Below, in pieces: positions 59,401 through 64,000 of a DNA stretch of 64,000 nucleotides. Source of the stretch: Diplosphaera chodatii (taxonomy: Eukaryota; Chlorophyta; Trebouxiophyceae; Prasiolales; Stichococcaceae); contig JAALGY010000042.1 in the NCBI GenBank assembly GCA_032358165.1, forward strand, positions 1,364,001-1,428,000. The letters run 5' to 3'. A program made the position numbers and the translations under genes. Each line of letters starts with the position of its first letter. Within the stretch, counting starts at the first letter, position 1. The notes beneath the pieces were generated by a model that searched no databases, was not told the origin of the DNA, and saw only the letters and a list, made by a program, of their open reading frames with translations.

Positions 59401-60132
59401 CCGCTTGGCGGCCGGCTGGCTCGGCGGCCGGCGCCGCCGCTGCTGCGCCGGCGACGCCGACGCGCTGCCCTGCGCGCTGCTGTACGCGTCCTGCAGCAGA
59501 GGGCAGTGACTCAGCCGTCTGCTCAAGAATTCAAGGTTCCAACCGTGAAGGTCACTACAGCGACGGTTGGACTCAAAAAGTGCAGGAACACAGCATGCAC
59601 ACATACGATCAGCTGCGCACGCCGGCAGCTGCGTGGAGCTGCGCTTGACGACATGAATGCATCGACGGCGAGAGCCTGGGGGCTTGTCACACCTCCGACT
59701 CGGAGTCGGACCCCGAGGTGGATGCGTCCGAGGGGGGCGCCAGCCCCTTGCGGGTGGCCGCCGCCGCCGCCGCCCGCCGGCTCTCCTCCAGCGCCAGCGC
59801 CAGCTGCTGCCGCTCCGTGAGGTGCGCTGCAGCAAGATCCCACTGTGCTGAGCACTTTTGAATTGAATGAAGTCGGCCAGCTGTACTTGCGACACGCTCG
59901 TGTGCGGCTCCCCAGGTCGACGCTCAGCGAGACCGCCTGCGGCACTGCCATTGCGCTGAGGCAGCACGGATCTGCCGCAAAGAGGAAACAGGGTGCAGAC
60001 GAATTGCCCACCTGGGGCCAGTCGGCTGGGCGGGGGGCTGCGGGCGCCGGGCGCAGCTGACCCCGGCACGCGGCTGTGCTGCCACGCGGCGCCGCTGCCG
60101 CTGTGCTGCGGCTCCGTCTCGGGCACCGCCAT
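56437..60132 (-). CDS. Unrecognised low-complexity protein with polyQ and a ubiquitin-interacting-like motif
   Basis: Not recognised. Candidate exons: MAVPETEPQHSGSGAAWQHS (60132 to about 60020); LTERQQLALALEESRRAA and DASTSGSDSESE (59827-59697); SSAQGSASASPAQQRRRRPP with KRRRVQP (59494-59300), a likely nuclear signal; an acidic/Pro exon with AEALVASGSPRQQEADDAF and RQAVQPKRRLVRIRWQP (58949-58590); a long Ala/Pro-rich exon with polyQ runs and LDPALVARLAAQRLQKYGG (about 58442-57385); and a Gly/Ala/Cys-bearing end (about 57180-56437; HDAEGMRLQRAMDASVGAAD, CTCKWARGRGCGGAGCG). The ALALEESRR segment fits the UIM pattern (acidic/charged, A-x-x-x-S). Polyproline, SP sites and basic clusters suggest a disordered nuclear protein. 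The start, the last exon and some borders are uncertain; exons upstream of 60132 are possible. Confidence 0.5.
57761..57780 (-). repeat. CAG/CTG run encoding glutamine
   Basis: About six CTG units on the plus strand, read as polyQ in the low-complexity minus-strand gene. Confidence 0.75.
58149..58173 (-). repeat. CAG/CTG run encoding glutamine
   Basis: About eight CTG units on the plus strand, read as nine consecutive Gln in the low-complexity minus-strand gene. Confidence 0.8.
59230..59275. other. AT-rich patch in an intron
   Basis: About 45 bases (including ATGAATTAATTTTTTGTGAA) that are sharply more AT-rich than their surroundings, within a probable intron of the low-complexity gene. Source unknown. 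Confidence 0.5.
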
Positions 60133-61511
60133 GGCGAGCTTCTGCACACGAGAACACAGACCTGGTGAACACAAGTGATCGTCGCTGCCCTGCGAAATCC
60201 AGGGGGGCTTGGGGTTGGGCTGTCCACCCCGCCCCGCAACCAGAGGTAGCAGACTGGCATGCCGGCCAGCATGACGGCCCGACAACTACCCACAGCTGCT
60301 CTGGAGCGCGATGCGGCTGCACGGTAGCGGCCAGAACACGACCTGCCGTGCGGTATTGCCTCAGTAATCGGACATCTAAACTGCACTTGCCCCCCGATTG
60401 CTGCATACAGTTGCCGGGCAACAACCGCCGGATGCTCCGCTGTAGCACTCTGAACTTGACCGTGTGGGTACGGTCGCAGAATACTGGACACACCACGACC
60501 GCCTTGCTGGCCCGCGGGTAGTGGACAGCCGCATTTGGCGGGCTATCGCTGCAGAGTCGCCCCCGTTGCCCGAACTGCTGACCCAGGCCACCTCGACAGC
60601 ACCGTAGCAGCCGCCCAGCAAAAGCACGCGCTGTCGCCGCAGCTGTTTCCTCCAGCGTACTTTTCTGCCGTCGTCAGCACGGGGCTGGACTGACCACCCG
60701 CGTCCAGCGGGCCGGGCCAAAACGTGCCCCGCTCGAGTGAGCAGGTCAGCACGAGCCTACTAAAGACCTGCTGCAAGGCTGAAGCGTCAAAAGCGACTGG
60801 CTTTGACCAGAATCTGGGCGTTAGAGGGTGCGGCAGGACCCACCTGCGCTCTTGGCGGCTCAGCGGCGGGTGGAAGCGGTCCCGGCCGCGCCACCGCCTT
60901 GCATAAGCATTTCAAATGCTACGCGCCCGCAGCGCGCGGCAGAGCGCAGCCTGAGACGCCCGCGGCAGGTGCCTCGAAGCAGGCGCAGCGCCTGGCCAGC
61001 CAAGTCAGCGCCTGGCCTCGGCGGCCAAACACGCTGAAACGCCCGGCAGAGGCAGCGCAAGGCTGCAGCCGACTGTCCGTGCAAGCTGTGGGCGCTGAGA
61101 GGGCCCAGGGTGGCCGCGGAGCCACCGGATGCCACACTAAAAGTACCAGGTGTTGCGTCAACGCCGCCTGTAGGTGCCCGCAGACAAGCTCAAGCGAGCC
61201 CCAATCTATCTTGTGGAGGCTGTGTGAGTCAAAAGGCCGTGCGCGGGCGCGCGGGACGCTGAACGGCCGTCGTGGGAGGTTTGTCGTCAGGGGTCAGCGA
61301 GCGCCTTTGGCGGGAACAGCCGGATGAAGGAGGGTTTGGCGAGCAAGGGGTGTAGGAAAGATATTGTATTGAGCAGGCCTAACGTGACTAGATTCTCCTA
61401 ACCAGCAAAACACGAGCTTGCAGGCGGCAAACAAAGGTCGCAACAGCAACAGTCAGCCTGATTGATGTTCACGTTTTGCCAGGAATGTAGATGTAGGATG
61501 TGCCAGGGCGG
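60133..61511. other. Intergenic region between two minus-strand genes
   Basis: About 1.4 kb. It should hold the promoter and possibly an untranslated first exon of the low-complexity gene, plus the 3' end of the SPAK-repeat gene. No coding exon supported. Confidence 0.45.
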
Positions 61512-64000
61512 TCACGCCTCCTCATCTATGAGCGGTGCGGTCTCGCTGTCGACATCCAGAGTTTCATCCTCCGGCATCACGGCTGCGGAGCCAGCTGACT
61601 TGCTGCTGCCTGCTTTGCCAGCATCCGCCGTGGCTTCCTCATCGCCGCCGCCCTGCAGGCGGGGTTTACGACTCAAGGTATCGGCAGTCTGGTGGTGGGG
61701 TGCTGATTCACTTAACATTGCACGCAATCCGTACGGGCGCCACCTTGTGCCGAAAAGGCTGGATCACAGCAGGCTGCGCACCTGCACTGCGTCGTCCTCG
61801 CTGTCGGCATCGGCTTCGAGGATGAGGCTGCTCAGCTCGTCCTCGCCGCTGGCCGTGCCCATGCTGTGGGCGCTTTGGGGTTTGTCCGCATGCCTGGTAC
61901 CCCCAGCTGCCACCTCGGCGCTCGACGTCAGCACCCCTGAGGCCCTGGCGCTGGCGCCACGGGCAGCGCCCGCTCCGGCAGCAGCCGCGCCGCTGTCGGG
62001 GGCCGCCTCAGCTTCCCCGGAGCCGCCGCCGCGACCGGCGCCATTGCCGCTGCGGGCGACGCTGGACTCAAGGTTGGCCGCGCTGCTGTCGGGCGTGGAC
62101 TCAGCTTCCTCAGAGCCGCCGCCCGCTGCGCCTGAAACCCCTGCAGCCCGGCCGCCTGTGCCGCCGCCGCCGGCCACCCCGCCTGCCGACCTGGCGCGGG
62201 GCTGCCAGATGCGCGTGTCGACCCTTGCGTCCTGCATCTCGGCCTCCTCCTCGGTGTCGACCCCCGCCGCCGCATCCGAGTCTGCCATGCCGCTGGCGGC
62301 ATCTGCATCCCCTGCTGCCGCACCGGCAGCGCTGCCCCGGCCACCAGCCGCGCCCCCCAGGCTCGCACCCTGGCTGACCTTGCCGGCAGGCTCCTTGGCC
62401 GCGGGCGTGCCGGCCTGGCGGCTGCTGACGGGTCCGTCGTTGCCGCCGCCGCCTGCGGCTCCCCCGGCGGAGCCGCCCTTGCTGACGTCACCGCCAAGCG
62501 CCTGCTGCATCTCGGCCTGCAGCCAGTCCTTGCCGGCAGCGGCCGCGGCGGCGGCCCCCCCTGCAGCGGCGCCGCCAGCGCGCACAGCGCTCTGCAAGCT
62601 GCTGCTGCCAAGATCACCCGCGGCGGTGGCAGCTGCTTTTGTGGCAGCGCTGCTCGACGTCCTTGTGTCAGGGTCTGCGCTGGGTTTGCCGCCGGCGTCG
62701 CCGCCGCTCATCGTTTTGGCAGACTGGCGCGCAGTGGGATCGGCTTGCTTCGCTGGTGCGGCCTTGGCTGGGCCGCCAGAGCTGCCACCGCTGCCGCCGA
62801 GCGCCTTTGCTGCAGCTGCGCCGGCAGTTGCATTTTTCTCGACTTGCTTCGCTGGAGCAGCTTTGGCTGGGCTGCCGGAGCTGCCCCAGCTGCCGCCCAG
62901 TGCCTTTGTTGCAGCCGCGCCGGCAGTTGCATCGACCACCTTCTTGACTTGCTTTGCTGGTGCAGGCTTGGCTGGACTGGCGGCGCTGCCCCCGCTGCCG
63001 CCGCGCGCCCTGTTTGCGGCCGCACCAACAGTGGCATCGACGACGTTCTTGACTTGCTTCGGCTTGGCACCTTTGGCCGGGCTGCCAACGCTACCGCCGG
63101 CCCCGCCGCCGCCGCCTGAAGTGCGCCCGACGCTGGCGATGGCAGCGCTCTGACGCTGCGTGCCAGATGCAGCACCAGGGGCGCTGCCCGCTCCGGGTTT
63201 GTCCCCAGTGAGCGCGCCTGCAGCGGCGGCGCGGCTAGGGATGCTGGGCACTGCGCCGGCGGCGCCGCCGGCAGCTGAGGCGGCGGCGGCGGCGCTGAAG
63301 TCGCTGGCCTTGGCGGCGCCGCCCGGCTTCTTCTTGGCCGCCTGGCCGGCCAGGATCTTGTTGACGGCCTTCAGCACCGCGGTCTCCTGGGCGCTGCCGG
63401 CCATGGCCTCCTACAGGGCGTGCAAAGCTGAGTCGTCGGTGTTTGCTGCCGATGAATGGGTGGGACCAGAGCAGACTGTAGCTGGGAGTGCACTACCTAA
63501 TCAAGCGCCTCTGCTGCAACGCAGACGTGCAGCTGCCAAGGTACGCAGGCGGCATGAGGGTGGGGCCGCACATCTGCTTCGTACACCGGCGGCGCCAGCT
63601 TGTCGAAGGCGCCCGGCGCAAAGCTGAAGTTGCCGCTGGCCCCAGCCGTGGTTTGCATGATGGCGTTGAGGGCGACCACCCACACCGCGCGGTTCATCTC
63701 GTCGTAGCACTCGCCTGCACAATCGTGTGGGCGCAGCTGAGCACAGGGCTGACAGCTCGTGCTATGCTGATGGTCTGAGTTTGGCATGCAGCAAGCCCCC
63801 TCGAGTGCTGCTGGTGCTTCATAAACGTCCAACAGATGGCAGCAGCATGGGCCTGGAGCAGCACTCACAACACCCTGAAAGCGCCGCCGCCACCAGTCTG
63901 GCGGCTGGCTCACCGTCCGTGGTCATCCAGATGTGGCCGACGGGGTTGTCGTACAGGCGCTCCCGGAAGGAGTTGACGCCCAGCATCTCCCGCCGCAGCT
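61512..64000 (-). CDS. Unrecognised protein with SPAK repeats, partial (N-terminus off the right edge)
   Basis: Function not recognised. The visible part starts at the right edge with REMLGVNSFRERLYDNPVGH and IWMTTDG (64000-~63914), then ECYDEMNRAVWVVALNAIMQ and FSFAPGAFDKLAPPVYEAD (about 63718-63560). A TAG acceptor leads to EAMAGSAQETAVLKAVNKIL (from 63410), in one long Ala/Gly/Ser-rich exon. Within it about 3.5 units of a 35-residue repeat (SPAKPAPAKQVKKVVDATAG followed by an Ala/Gly spacer) run from 63083 to 62723. An acidic tail follows (DELSSLILEADADSEDDAVQ, to about 61782), then a last exon GGGDEEATADAGKAGSSKSA with stop at 61512. The folded part is confined to the N-terminus; the rest looks disordered, with lysine-rich repeats recalling histone H1-type tails and an acidic end. 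Borders are consistent in phase. Confidence 0.65.
62723..63083 (-). repeat. Coding tandem repeat, about 105 bases per unit
   Basis: Units begin SPAKGAKPKQVKNVVDATVG, SPAKPAPAKQVKKVVDATAG, SPAKAAPAKQVEKNATAG and GPAKAAPAKQAD, each followed by an Ala-rich stretch and GGSGGS. Lengths are 35, 35, 33 residues and a partial unit. Confidence 0.85.

Noticed and set aside
58136..59509. A 457-codon plus-strand open frame
   Set aside because: It crosses several introns and exons of the minus-strand low-complexity gene; no homology or motif was seen.
61462..63153. A 563-codon plus-strand open frame opposite the SPAK-repeat gene
   Set aside because: It is antisense to a long GC-rich exon; its product is Ala/Pro/Leu monotony, while the minus strand gives coherent repeats, an acidic tail and phase-matched splice joins.
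1..64000. Transposable elements, CRISPR arrays or prophage
   Set aside because: No long terminal or inverted repeats, transposase or integrase motifs, or regularly spaced direct repeats were seen.

Overview
The window looks like nuclear DNA of a green alga (Chlorophyta, probably a trebouxiophyte). Coding exons are very GC-rich and alanine/glycine-rich, genes are cut by many introns of roughly 100-400 bases ending in gcag, and several products are typically eukaryotic or plastid-related. No bacterial operons, tRNA, rRNA, CRISPR array or intact transposon was recognised. Thirteen protein genes are supported. Exon boundaries were inferred by eye from homologous protein blocks and GT/GC...AG borders, so gene spans are firmer than individual exon ends.

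Layout, left to right: the N-terminal and central part of a DEAD-box RNA helicase (minus, runs off the left edge); the ribosome-biogenesis GTPase BMS1 (plus, 5000-15770), divergent from the helicase; a small predicted chloroplast membrane protein, probably DUF3082-like (minus); a short-chain dehydrogenase/reductase (plus); a DNAJC8-like J-protein (plus); an F-box/leucine-rich-repeat protein (minus); the chloroplast-type signal peptide peptidase SppA (minus); an F-box protein with a WD40-like C-terminal part (plus); an ADCK1-like ABC1 atypical kinase (plus); an unrecognised basic, serine/proline-rich protein (minus); ketopantoate hydroxymethyltransferase PanB (plus); endonuclease V (minus); an unrecognised low-complexity nuclear-type protein with a ubiquitin-interacting-like motif (minus); and an unrecognised protein with a 35-residue SPAK repeat (minus, runs off the right edge). 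Helicase and BMS1 both fit RNA/ribosome work, and SppA and the DUF3082-like protein fit the plastid. The rest are independent housekeeping genes with no evident pathway cluster.

The most unusual signal is a set of decayed partial copies of exons lying in the introns directly beside the exons they resemble ('exon echoes'). Seven cases occur in four genes: three in the helicase, two in BMS1, one in the DUF3082-like gene and one in the unrecognised gene at 45-49 kb. Each copy spans about 33-100 bases and usually includes the splice-site edge; at least one still reads in frame to a GT donor and could be an alternative exon. Other intronic oddities are a plant-type interstitial telomere repeat in panB, short AT-rich patches unlike their surroundings (43.1 kb, 59.2 kb and two weaker ones), and several GC-AG introns. 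Together they suggest that introns here collect patches from local duplication and break repair; that is inference.
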